Of a DNA stretch of 33,711 bases, positions 1 through 7,666 are shown piece after piece. Numbering within the stretch: position 1 is the first letter of the stretch; each line of letters starts with the position of its first letter. Below the pieces are notes generated by a model. That model did not search any database. It was not told the origin of the DNA and saw only the letters and a program-made list of their open reading frames with translations. The stretch is from Moduliflexus sp964602655. Its GTDB lineage: Bacteria > Moduliflexota > Moduliflexia > Moduliflexales > Moduliflexaceae. The stretch is from contig CAZRSF010000071.1 of assembly GCA_964602655.1 (NCBI GenBank), positions 1-33,711 on the forward strand. Direction: 5' to 3'. The position numbers and the translations under genes were made by a program.

Positions 1-28
1 TTAGATGTTCACGTTCTGAGCTCATTTA

Positions 29-385
29 ATGCACCTCTGCTTTCCCCTTTTATACGGTCTGGCAAGCGTGATCTTCGCATGGAATTTTATGAAAATCTAC
101 GGACATCATGCGCCACAGACGGCTTCTGTCACTTCGACAGAAGAACTGACCACCCCGATCATTTCGGCGGTCTCGATGGAACAGCATTGCGCCCAGTTCA
201 ACCTTTCCGCGAGAGAACTTGAGGTTGTTCCGCTGATTCTGGACGGCTTCAGCAATCAGAAAATCGCCGATACCCTCTGCATTTCCCTCAGCACTGTCAA
301 AACGCACATCAGCAATATTTATCAAAAATGCAATGTTAAAAGCCGGTTCGAATTGATGACATTGTTCAAAAGCACCCTCAAATAG
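29..385 (+). CDS. LuxR-type HTH regulator, C-terminal part (probably truncated or frameshifted)
   Basis: The last 60 residues form a LuxR/GerE helix-turn-helix: LSARELEVVPLILDGFSNQK, then IADTLCISLSTVKTHISNIY, the usual ELEV, SNQKIA and STVKTHI blocks. In front lies one hydrophobic helix (about residues 5-24) ending in a basic/aromatic turn. This resembles the last transmembrane helix of membrane-anchored LuxR regulators. The frame has a stop at 17-19, so this ATG is the first possible start here. However, frame 1 is open across the window edge and could supply the missing upstream membrane helices if there is a frameshift near position 45-55. I read it as the 3' end of a larger membrane regulator, either broken or affected by a sequence error. 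A true short gene is possible. The target genes are unknown; the cluster starting at 743 lies downstream on the same strand. Confidence 0.55.
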   Translation: MHLCFPLLYGLASVIFAWNFMKIYGHHAPQTASVTSTEELTTPIISAVSMEQHCAQFNLSARELEVVPLILDGFSNQKIADTLCISLSTVKTHISNIYQKCNVKSRFELMTLFKSTLK

Positions 386-742
386 CAAGACGTTGTTTTA
401 TTTTACAGTTCATCCTTCCGGCTGATTCTTCAATTTTCATGTTTTTTTTACGGCATTCGCATCAAAATTTTTCATCGTTTTGCCTGCGTTTTCTCGTGCC
501 CCATATTTCACAACGCCGAATATTTCAACTGATTTTCACCTCATACCAAAGTCTGACGACCGAAGTTTGACCGGTTGAAGGGCAAAATCAATCCATCGTC
601 TTATTGACGTTTCCGGAAAAAGTGTTTACCTTGCGCCTTGTCATGAAGTTCACTGGTTTACAAAAATCCTCAAATATTTTGCATCGAGAGAGAAGCAGAG
701 GCACACGCCACTCTTTATCTTTCGATGACAAGTCAATAGGCG
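386..742. other. Intergenic gap of 357 bp, with one weak promoter
   Basis: No credible gene was found; short open frames here lack family features and start signals. The stretch is AT-rich around 430-540, with runs of T. The only item worth naming is a sigma70-like promoter pair at 604-632, listed separately. No clear terminator follows the LuxR-type gene. Confidence 0.5.
604..632 (+). promoter_or_regulatory. Candidate sigma70 promoter for the mipA-like cluster
   Basis: TTGACG at 604-609 and TACCTT at 627-632 are 17 bp apart. The -35 box is good and the -10 box weak (3 of 6). It lies about 110 bp upstream of the MipA/OmpV-type gene and would drive the export cluster. This comes from motif reading only. 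Confidence 0.3.
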
Positions 743-1624
743 ATGTTGAATTATATCAGAAGAGAATATCACTGGCGGGCAATATTGAAGATGGCAGGGA
801 TTAGCGCGATGAGCGTCGTCCTGATGGCATGGAGCGTAAATATCGGAATGGCGAACGACGACGATGATGATGACGCTGGCGGCCCAGAACGTCCGTGGGA
901 ACTCCTCGTGGGGGGCGGAATCATATCGGAATCCGCGTATAACGGATCGGATAGCATGGAATTCTCGCCGTTTCCCTTTATTCACGCCATATATAGCACC
1001 CAATATATGGATTTTTTCGCCAGCATTGACGAAGGCGTGGGAGTCGCCTTGAAAGGCAAATTCTGGGAATCTCTCCCGATATCGCTCTCTGTTGCCGCAG
1101 CATTAGGCGATAATGGACGAGAAATTTCATCATCAAGCCTGTTAAAAGGTACGCCGGAATTGAAAAATCCCTATCAATTGGTTGGCCGCCTGAATCTCGA
1201 ATTGCCATTCGCCACCATGACTTCCAGTGTGCGTTACCTCCCAATTTCCTCGGAATATAAAGAAACCGACCGTAAGGATGTTGATTATGACGGGGTTGCA
1301 GTGGATGTTAACGTATCAAGAGAGCAATGGCTGAAAGAATGGTTGATGCTGGAAATCGGCGCAGGCGTTTCGTGGATGGGGAAAGAATACGCCGAAGCAA
1401 ATTATGATGTAACCTATGCGACGGAACGGCTTTCCCGATTCAACGCGAGCAGCGGATTCGAACGATTCACGCTTTCCGCGACAGGCGTTGTGATGTTCAG
1501 CGAGCGTCTCGGCTTGGCGACAATTGCCGATACGGCGTTTTTGATAGGCGATGCCGCTGATAGCCCGCTTACGGAAAATACATTTCAACCGGAATTCGGA
1601 CTCAGCTTGTTTTATCGGTTTTAA
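743..1624 (+). CDS. MipA/OmpV-family outer-membrane protein
   Basis: The product is a 293-residue predicted beta-barrel. The mature N-terminus has the family signature: a GGG turn, then an SAYNGSD motif followed by SPFPFI. This matches the 'y.GsD....P.P' pattern of MipA/OmpV proteins. The chain ends in ...LSLFYRF, an aromatic-terminal beta signal typical of BAM substrates. The N-terminus has a basic n-region and a hydrophobic stretch, with likely signal-peptide cleavage near GMA/ND, followed by an odd run of six Asp. Start 743 keeps the basic n-region; ATG 791 is an alternative, and neither has a strong ribosome-binding site. Family members are scaffolds or porin-like proteins of the outer membrane. 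The gene is followed 31 bp later by a DUF2141 gene and then by ABC export genes, so a role in envelope export is plausible but inferred. Confidence 0.8.
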   Translation: MLNYIRREYHWRAILKMAGISAMSVVLMAWSVNIGMANDDDDDDAGGPERPWELLVGGGIISESAYNGSDSMEFSPFPFIHAIYSTQYMDFFASIDEGVGVALKGKFWESLPISLSVAAALGDNGREISSSSLLKGTPELKNPYQLVGRLNLELPFATMTSSVRYLPISSEYKETDRKDVDYDGVAVDVNVSREQWLKEWLMLEIGAGVSWMGKEYAEANYDVTYATERLSRFNASSGFERFTLSATGVVMFSERLGLATIADTAFLIGDAADSPLTENTFQPEFGLSLFYRF

Positions 1625-1655
1625 TCTACCCAACCCATTTCAGGAGGAAAGCCTT

Positions 1656-2153
1656 ATGAATATCAGAAATCATTTTTTCGCAGGAAGCATGGTATTTGGA
1701 TTACTGCTCGTTGGCGTTGGACTTACGCAGGCAGAACAAACAGCCAATGTGACCATTTCTGGCGTCATTCGCTTTGTCAAAACCGGCGCGTTGCACCTTT
1801 CATTGGTGAATAAGGCGCAATTCGAATGCGATGATGATGAGTCGAGCAAAGAGAAAGCCAACCCGTCATGCGATCAGGAGGTCGCTCGTCTTGTGATCAC
1901 GCCAACGGCGCAGGAGATCGAGCAAAAAGAAACCACATTCACCCTAAACAACATTCCACAAGGAACGTATGTTATTCAAATCTATCAAGATATCAATGCC
2001 AATAATACGTTCGATGAAGGCGCCTTCGGGCCGAAAGAACCCTGGGGCATGTCGAATCTCGCGAAAAAACCGAAATTCAGCGCGCCCAAATGGGATGATG
2101 TCAAATTCGACGTGAATGCCGATATGACAGACATCACAATTGTTGTTCATTAA
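1656..2153 (+). CDS. DUF2141 secreted protein
   Basis: The 165-residue product has a signal peptide (hydrophobic stretch about residues 10-25, cleavage near TQA/EQ) and a DUF2141-type beta-sandwich. Family hallmarks are IPQGTYVIQIYQDINANNTF (an aspartate-rich 'DiNaNn.fDeG' loop), then GPKEPWGMSN and PKWDDVKFDV near the end. The start is fixed by a strong AGGAGG at 1642-1647, 8-9 nt before this ATG; the longer open frame would overlap the mipA-like gene. DUF2141 proteins have no established biochemical function, although the fold resembles carbohydrate- or ligand-binding modules. It is probably periplasmic or surface-exposed and co-transcribed with the MipA-type gene. Confidence 0.85.
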   Translation: MNIRNHFFAGSMVFGLLLVGVGLTQAEQTANVTISGVIRFVKTGALHLSLVNKAQFECDDDESSKEKANPSCDQEVARLVITPTAQEIEQKETTFTLNNIPQGTYVIQIYQDINANNTFDEGAFGPKEPWGMSNLAKKPKFSAPKWDDVKFDVNADMTDITIVVH

Positions 2154-2228
2154 CTGGAAACGCCGCGACATCGCAGAGAGTGCGACGACATGCCGCATCT
2201 CTTCTCGATGTGGCGGCACGTCACGCCA

Positions 2229-2945
2229 ATGAAAATTATCGAATTACAACATGTCGCCAAAACGTACCCGCTTGGCAGCACAACTGTTCATGCGTTAAAA
2301 GATGTCAATTTTACTGTCCGGCAAGGAGATTTTCTTTCTGTGATCGGCCCGTCCGGCAGTGGCAAGACGACGCTGCTGAATATCATCGGATGCATTGATC
2401 GCGCCTCTGCTGGCGCGGTCAGCATTCACGGCACGGATGTCACGCAGATGAGCGACCGGCAACTAACCGATATGCGATTGCATTCTATCGGCTTCATCTT
2501 TCAAACCTTCAATTTGATCCCAGTGCTGACGGTGCGCGAAAATGTCGAATTTCCGCTATTGCTCATGAAACAAAGCAAATTTACAGCCACGGAAATTCGG
2601 GAACGGGTGGAAGATGTGATTGAAGATGTCGGCCTGAAAGAATATATCGCGCATAAACCGTATGAATTATCCGGCGGACAGCGCCAGCGTGTCGCCATTG
2701 CCCGCGCCCTTGTCACGCGCCCGGCAATCGTGCTGGCTGACGAACCGACCGCCAATCTTGATTCCGAGAACGGCAACAAAATTCTGGAATTGATGCGCAA
2801 ATTAAACGAAATTGAAAAGACCACATTCATCTTTTCCACGCATGACCCGGAAGTCCTGAAATACGCTCGACATGTCGTGAAAATCAAAGATGGAAGCATT
2901 CTTATCGAAGGAGCCGCAACACAGGCGACTGGCGGCAAGCACTAA
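2229..2945 (+). CDS. ABC transporter ATP-binding protein, LolD/MacB type
   Basis: This is a 238-residue ATPase. Walker A is GPSGSGKT (residues 40-47), the Q-loop is FQTFNL (about 91-96), the signature is LSGGQ (147-151), Walker B is IVLADE (167-172) with TANLD as D-loop, and the switch is STHD. The FxxFNLxPxLTxxENVE run is typical of the LolD/MacB/FtsE group, which works with FtsX-like permeases rather than classical importers. I chose ATG 2229 because family members begin with M.IIEL..V.KTY; an upstream ATG at 2190 would add 13 unconserved residues. Neither start has a clear Shine-Dalgarno. Two FtsX-type permeases and a LolA-like protein follow on the same strand, so it most likely powers lipoprotein or lipid transfer out of the inner membrane. 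Confidence 0.88.
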   Translation: MKIIELQHVAKTYPLGSTTVHALKDVNFTVRQGDFLSVIGPSGSGKTTLLNIIGCIDRASAGAVSIHGTDVTQMSDRQLTDMRLHSIGFIFQTFNLIPVLTVRENVEFPLLLMKQSKFTATEIRERVEDVIEDVGLKEYIAHKPYELSGGQRQRVAIARALVTRPAIVLADEPTANLDSENGNKILELMRKLNEIEKTTFIFSTHDPEVLKYARHVVKIKDGSILIEGAATQATGGKH

Positions 2946-2975
2946 AAGGCCATTCGCGTGTGTTGTGATAAAAAT

Positions 2976-4514
2976 ATGCTGATCTGGAAACTCGCCTGGC
3001 GCAATATCTGGCGTCACAAGGGAAAAACGCTCGTCATTGGCGTTATTTTATGCATCGGCTCCATGCTGATGACTGTTGGAAACGGCATCATCTCAGGAGC
3101 CAAACGCGGCTTCCGCGAAAATATCGTGGAGCGGTTCAGCGGCGACGTGACGCTGATCGCCGGGGATGAAGAGACACAAAGCGTCTTATTTTCCGAAAGC
3201 GCGTTGCCGTTGAAACTCCTGCCGGATTATCCGGCGTTAAAAACCGTCCTGGAACAACAGGACGTGGTGGACGGGTTTCTTCCGATGAGCCGGGGATTTG
3301 CCGCCGTGCTTGATGAAAGCGGCTCTGCTGTTCTGGACGAAGACGCCGCAGATACCGCGCCGATGCTATTTGGCGTGGATTTCGAGCAATATCAAACGCT
3401 GTTTCAAAAGAACGTGATTGCCATTGAGGGAAGATTGTTGGAGCATGGCGAACGTGGCATCGTGCTCACGGAAAAACATCGCGACATGATTTATAATCTC
3501 TATAATTTCTGGGTCGTGCCGAAAGGCGCGGCGTTAGACGAAACACATCTGCCGCCGGAAGCGCTCGCCGCCAAAGATACGCTGACAATCCGCGATGAAT
3601 TAGTGTTATTAGGGTTAAGCGATGAAGTGGCCGGAGGCGATATTCGCGTCCCGGTCATTGGAATTGGGCGGCTACAGAATTTTCGAGAAATCAAATTAGG
3701 GAGCTTTATTGACATCGAATCATTTCGACAATGTTTCGGCTATCTTTCCGGGAATCGCGCCAATCTGTCGGCAGAGCAAAAAACGCTGTTAGCAGCGACC
3801 GATGAGGGCGATCTGTTCGAGGAAACCACGTCAATAGAATTCTCAGACGATGCCGGCATCACATACGACGCGGCGGTCATGCAAGAACAAACGCGCCAGA
3901 CGAACGCGGCGTTTCAGACTGAGGATGGCGCGTATCAATTCGTCGTCGTCAAGTTCAAGAATGGCGTCAGTCAGCAGGAAGGCTCGGAACGGCTGCGGCG
4001 AGCGATAGCAGATGCTGGCCTGAATATCAAAATCTTGAGTTGGCAGGAGGCCATTGGCTCGCTGTCGCAAATCGCAACATTGATGCAAGGCGTGTTATTC
4101 GGATTGGTGGCGTTTCTTTTTGGCGTGGCGGCGCTGATGATTACAAATACGCTAAGCATGGCCGCTCTGGAGCGCTCGGCGGAAATTGGCATGATGCGGG
4201 CTGTCGGCATGCAAAAACACCTCATTGGCAAGATGTTTCTGACGGAAATCGGCACGCTCTCGTTGTTATTCGGCGGGCTTGGCATGTTTCTGGGCGTTTT
4301 GATTATTCAAGGCGTGTCCGCGCTGCATATTTCGACGGCAAGCCATTGGATGCTTGGCCTGCTGGCAGGAGGAGACAGGCTGCGCCCGATGATCAGCGGC
4401 GCGTACATGCTGCTCGGTGTCGGACAATTGGCATTTGTTACAATTGTCGCTGCATTGTATCCGATGATGATCGCGCAGAAAATCACGCCGCTGGACGCGA
4501 TTGCTCGTGATTAG
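2976..4514 (+). CDS. ABC transporter permease, FtsX/LolC-LolE type (first of two)
   Basis: The 512-residue product has the MacB/LolE layout. A first transmembrane helix lies at about residues 15-38, then a large periplasmic domain (about 40-370), then three helices in the last 140 residues. Just after the second helix is the coupling motif ERSAEIGMMRAVGMQKHLIG, which contacts the ATPase in this family. The protein starts MLIWKLAWRNIWRHKGKT, the usual cytoplasmic elbow helix. ATG 2976 fits that start better than a GTG 18 bases upstream. It follows the ATPase gene by 30 bp. The second permease is homologous but only distantly alike, suggesting a heterodimer as in LolCE. Substrate not known. Confidence 0.85.
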   Translation: MLIWKLAWRNIWRHKGKTLVIGVILCIGSMLMTVGNGIISGAKRGFRENIVERFSGDVTLIAGDEETQSVLFSESALPLKLLPDYPALKTVLEQQDVVDGFLPMSRGFAAVLDESGSAVLDEDAADTAPMLFGVDFEQYQTLFQKNVIAIEGRLLEHGERGIVLTEKHRDMIYNLYNFWVVPKGAALDETHLPPEALAAKDTLTIRDELVLLGLSDEVAGGDIRVPVIGIGRLQNFREIKLGSFIDIESFRQCFGYLSGNRANLSAEQKTLLAATDEGDLFEETTSIEFSDDAGITYDAAVMQEQTRQTNAAFQTEDGAYQFVVVKFKNGVSQQEGSERLRRAIADAGLNIKILSWQEAIGSLSQIATLMQGVLFGLVAFLFGVAALMITNTLSMAALERSAEIGMMRAVGMQKHLIGKMFLTEIGTLSLLFGGLGMFLGVLIIQGVSALHISTASHWMLGLLAGGDRLRPMISGAYMLLGVGQLAFVTIVAALYPMMIAQKITPLDAIARD

Positions 4515-4534
4515 CGCACTGTTTCAGTAGTCTC

Positions 4535-4572
4535 AGGAGTGCAAACTTTAGTTTGCCTAAGCAAGCACTCCT
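4535..4572. repeat. Nested palindrome between the two permease genes
   Basis: Outer arms AGGAGTGC (4535-4542) and GCACTCCT (4565-4572) enclose an inner perfect hairpin, GCAAACT (4541-4547) / AGTTTGC (4550-4556). There is no T-run, so it is more likely a dispersed repeat or mRNA-stabilising hairpin than a terminator. It falls inside what should be one operon. Confidence 0.6.
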
Positions 4573-4663
4573 ATTAACCTGTCAGTAATATCTCTGGGAA
4601 TGGCGGCTGCATGACGGCGCGAATACTTCTGTTTCGTTGTCATGGAGAGCGTCTCCGGTAAAT

Positions 4664-6394
4664 ATGAATCGAGTGTTCTTGAAGATTGGCCTGCGCAACC
4701 TGTTGCGCCAGAAACGGCGCAATCTGCTGCTTGGCGCGGGCATCGCGCTTGGCGTCGCGTTATTGGTGGTTGCCAATGCGCTCGGCAACGGGATGATGGA
4801 TATGTTGTTGAATAAGATGGTTTCCACATTTTCCGGGCATATTTTTATTAAAATGTCCGAACGAAACGCGCAAACCTGGGAAATTATGCGAGATCAGGCG
4901 CGTATCCGGAGGATTATCGAAGCGTCGGTAGAAGGTGAGGAAACGATTCGCGAAAACGTGGAGGCGAACGGACGCGCGCTTGGCATCGGGAAGGCGACCT
5001 ATATTTCTGTCAACGGCATCGAAGCCGACGAGGCGTTTGTGAGAGACAATGCAGTACTGCAAGGTGATCTGTCACGCTTGACAGACTCCGCCATCGAAAA
5101 TCCGCTGGCGTTATATGCAAAAATGGCAAAACGCCTGAACGTGCAAGTGAACGATGTCATTCAAATGCGGTTCGAGTCTGTGTATGGGCAATCGCAGGCT
5201 GTGCAGTTTACGGTTGTCGCGATTTTAAAAGCGCCGAATCCGTTTTTTGACCGATTGACGTTTTGCCATAAAGACCGTCTGAAAGTGCTGTTAGACCTTG
5301 AACCGCAGGAAACAACGGCGTTGACCGTCGTGCTGCCGAGCGTGACGAACCCGCAACGCATTATCGAGCAGGCAAATCGGCTGCATCAGGCGTTACAGCC
5401 AGGCGTGGCCGGATATGAAGGTCAGATTGACGCGCAAGGGAAAAGCGGATACGTCCACGTGCTGGCAATCGCGCCTGACGCAGCGCAGCAGTTGGCGGCG
5501 TCGGTATCGCTGCGTGCCGGATCGCTGCCAGAAGTTCTGGCGGATGAACACGCGGTGTTATTGAGCGAAACAATGGCGATTGACCTTGGCGTTACTGTCG
5601 GCGATGAGGTGAATTTGTCGTATCAGACGAAATTTCACGGTCAATCGAACGCTCAGCCTCTTCGCGTCGGCGGAATTTTTGCGCATACTGATCTGCTGGA
5701 TGACAACATGGCGGTGGTGCATCCGTTCCGGCTGTACGATACCGTCTTTGCCGCGCCGCCGCAGACGCCAATCGCGTTGTCGCGCACATCGTCGTTGTTC
5801 TCGATTGCCCTGAAAGAATGGAATCTGCTGGATCGGACGTTCGATGCTGAAGGATTGGATAAAAAAAATCGCCTCATGAACGTCACTGATTGGCGCGGGA
5901 TAACGGTTGACGTACAGACGATTCATGAAAAGGCCGCCGAAGTCATAGATTTTTCGAACGCGATCAAAATTGTCACGATCATAGGCGGCGGCATCTTGTT
6001 CTTGATCATTCAATTTGGCATGATCAACACGTTACAGATGGCAATTCGTGAGCGGACGCGGGAAATCGGCACAGTTCGGGCAATTGGCATGCAGCGTCGA
6101 GACGTATTGCGCAGCCTGCTTGTCGAAGTCGCGCTACTGACGTTGATTGCGTCGTGTGTCGGCATCTGCCTTGGGCTGTTCGGCATCGCGCTGCTCGCTC
6201 AGATTCCGATTGATTCGGGGGACAGTGATATGGGGTTTTTCCTGAGCAATCAGCGCCTTCATTGCACGCCGAATATTCAACAGATCGCCCTCAGCGTGGC
6301 GATTATTTTCAGCATCACGCTGTTCACCGCATATTTCCCATCTCGCAAAGCTTCCCGGTTGTCCGCAGTCGAAGCGTTGCGACATTACGAATAA
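4664..6394 (+). CDS. ABC transporter permease, FtsX/LolC-LolE type (second of two)
   Basis: The 576-residue product has the same topology as the first permease. It has the elbow helix MNRVFLKIGLRNLLRQKRRN, TM1 at about residues 20-42, a long periplasmic domain, and three C-terminal helices. The coupling motif is RERTREIGTVRAIGMQRRDV. The C-terminus PSRKASRLSAVEALRHYE is the usual family ending. ATG 4664 was chosen because it begins at the elbow helix; a TTG at 4637 would add nine residues. The gene is separated from the first permease by 149 bp holding a palindromic repeat. With the ATPase and its partner it forms an ATPase-permease-permease transporter, and the LolA-like gene that follows suggests its cargo is handed to a periplasmic carrier. 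Confidence 0.85.
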   Translation: MNRVFLKIGLRNLLRQKRRNLLLGAGIALGVALLVVANALGNGMMDMLLNKMVSTFSGHIFIKMSERNAQTWEIMRDQARIRRIIEASVEGEETIRENVEANGRALGIGKATYISVNGIEADEAFVRDNAVLQGDLSRLTDSAIENPLALYAKMAKRLNVQVNDVIQMRFESVYGQSQAVQFTVVAILKAPNPFFDRLTFCHKDRLKVLLDLEPQETTALTVVLPSVTNPQRIIEQANRLHQALQPGVAGYEGQIDAQGKSGYVHVLAIAPDAAQQLAASVSLRAGSLPEVLADEHAVLLSETMAIDLGVTVGDEVNLSYQTKFHGQSNAQPLRVGGIFAHTDLLDDNMAVVHPFRLYDTVFAAPPQTPIALSRTSSLFSIALKEWNLLDRTFDAEGLDKKNRLMNVTDWRGITVDVQTIHEKAAEVIDFSNAIKIVTIIGGGILFLIIQFGMINTLQMAIRERTREIGTVRAIGMQRRDVLRSLLVEVALLTLIASCVGICLGLFGIALLAQIPIDSGDSDMGFFLSNQRLHCTPNIQQIALSVAIIFSITLFTAYFPSRKASRLSAVEALRHYE

Positions 6395-6420
6395 TTGAAA
6401 TTTTATGTAAGCCAAGAAGT

Positions 6421-6558
6421 CCCGAAGGGACGACATCTGTGTAGCAGCCGGACGCCACATCCCAGCGTCAGCCCCGGAGGGGCGACATGCCATCCCTCCG
6501 GGATTCCTGAAGATCGTCGTTATTGGTGTCATGCTACACACATCTCGCCCCTATCGGG
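6421..6558. repeat. 138-bp MITE-like element with imperfect terminal inverted repeats
   Basis: The left end (6421-6446) begins CCCGAAGGGACGACATCTGT and ends in GTAGCA. The right end (6532-6558), read in reverse, begins CCCGATAGGGGCGAGATGTG and also ends in GTAGCA. Inside is a GC-rich centre with the hairpin-forming pair CCCCGGAGGGG and CCCTCCGGG. A partial copy lies at 16227-16300. It encodes nothing and looks like a non-autonomous mobile repeat. Confidence 0.65.
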
Positions 6559-6725
6559 CCTGACATCTTATCCAAAACTTACGTTAAATATGATTTTTTC
6601 ACGCGATTGGTATAAAACAACAGAGACCCCGCGCCGGGGTATCTCTGCAACATAAGGAAAAGACAGCCTCGCGAATGGATGCGCTGAATGCAGTTCTTCC
6701 GATTCCGAAGGCGATTTCAAACACA

Positions 6726-7505
6726 ATGAAAAATATTCAACACCTCGCAAGAACAATTATATTTTGGCTTGGCATAAGCGGCGCAGCGTATGCCGCGCCG
6801 AATGGAACGGAAATATTGACAAAGATGGATGAGGCCGAACGATTGGGATCGGATTTCACCGTGAAATTCAGTATCGTCGAAACAAAAGCAAATCAGGGAG
6901 ATACGTTCATGGAAGGTGTCTATTATCGCCGTGACCGCGACGACGCTTTTTTGATTGTCATCACTGCGCCGGACGCGCAGAAAGGGAACGGCTACCTGCG
7001 CGTCGGGGAAAATATGTGGATGTATCGCCGCAACACGCGCACCTTTCAAATGATGCCGCGTGGACAGAAGATCGAAGGATCAGACATTCAGACCAGCGAT
7101 GTGGAAACGCGGAAATATATGGAACTTTACGAACCGGCTCGCGACGCGCAGGGGAATGAACTGATCTCCGAAGACACGCTGGGAGATGGAAAAATCCCGG
7201 TATATCGCATTGAGGCGACGGCGAAAGTGAAAGATGTGGATTATCCGAAAAAGGTGTACTGGGTGCGACAGGATAATTTTCTGAAATTGAAAGAACAGTC
7301 GTTTTCACTCTCCGGCACACTTATGGAAACCGCTTATCTCCCCAAATACACGCAGATCGAAGGGCAATACATTTTTATGAAACAATTAGCGATTAATGAA
7401 TTCGAAAAAGGGAACAAATCATTGATGGAACTGTCGGGAATTTCACTCCATCCGATTGATGATGCGATTTTCACAAAAGCCTATTTAGAAAATCTGGCCA
7501 AGTAA
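6726..7505 (+). CDS. LolA-like outer-membrane lipoprotein-sorting protein
   Basis: The 259-residue product has a signal peptide (MKNIQHLAR, hydrophobic TIIFWLGISG, cleavage near AYA/AP). The rest resembles the LolA/LolB half-barrel group annotated as outer membrane lipoprotein-sorting protein (COG2834). Conserved stretches include NMWMYRRNTRTFQMMPRGQK, GSDIQTSDVETRKYMELYEP (the 'F.gSD.sy.D' equivalent) and KKVYWVRQDNFLKLKEQSF. ATG 6726 gives a standard signal peptide. ATG 6675, preceded by AAGGAAAAG, would add 17 residues and cannot be excluded. A G/C hairpin (about 6621-6646) lies in the leader. It should carry a hydrophobic cargo across the periplasm for the ABC transporter encoded upstream. 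Confidence 0.82.
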   Translation: MKNIQHLARTIIFWLGISGAAYAAPNGTEILTKMDEAERLGSDFTVKFSIVETKANQGDTFMEGVYYRRDRDDAFLIVITAPDAQKGNGYLRVGENMWMYRRNTRTFQMMPRGQKIEGSDIQTSDVETRKYMELYEPARDAQGNELISEDTLGDGKIPVYRIEATAKVKDVDYPKKVYWVRQDNFLKLKEQSFSLSGTLMETAYLPKYTQIEGQYIFMKQLAINEFEKGNKSLMELSGISLHPIDDAIFTKAYLENLAK

Positions 7506-7517
7506 TTGGTTGGTCAT

Positions 7518-7552
7518 AAGACTTCACAGGTTTTTCCAACCGGTGAAGTCTT
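7518..7552 (+). terminator. Hairpin after the LolA-like gene, probable terminator
   Basis: AAGACTTCAC (7518-7527) pairs with GTGAAGTCTT (7543-7552), and the loop itself contains GGTT/AACC pairing, giving a long stem. It begins 13 bp after the stop codon. The T-tract that follows is short (TTTA), so termination may be partial. Confidence 0.55.
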
Positions 7553-7666
7553 TACGGCATTCATTTTCAACCCTCTCATCTCTAAATGCGAATCCCTTGC
7601 CCCATTAACATGCGGGAGGTAAAAAATACTTGACCGAACGGGCGATTTCCAACGAAATGGCAGGGC

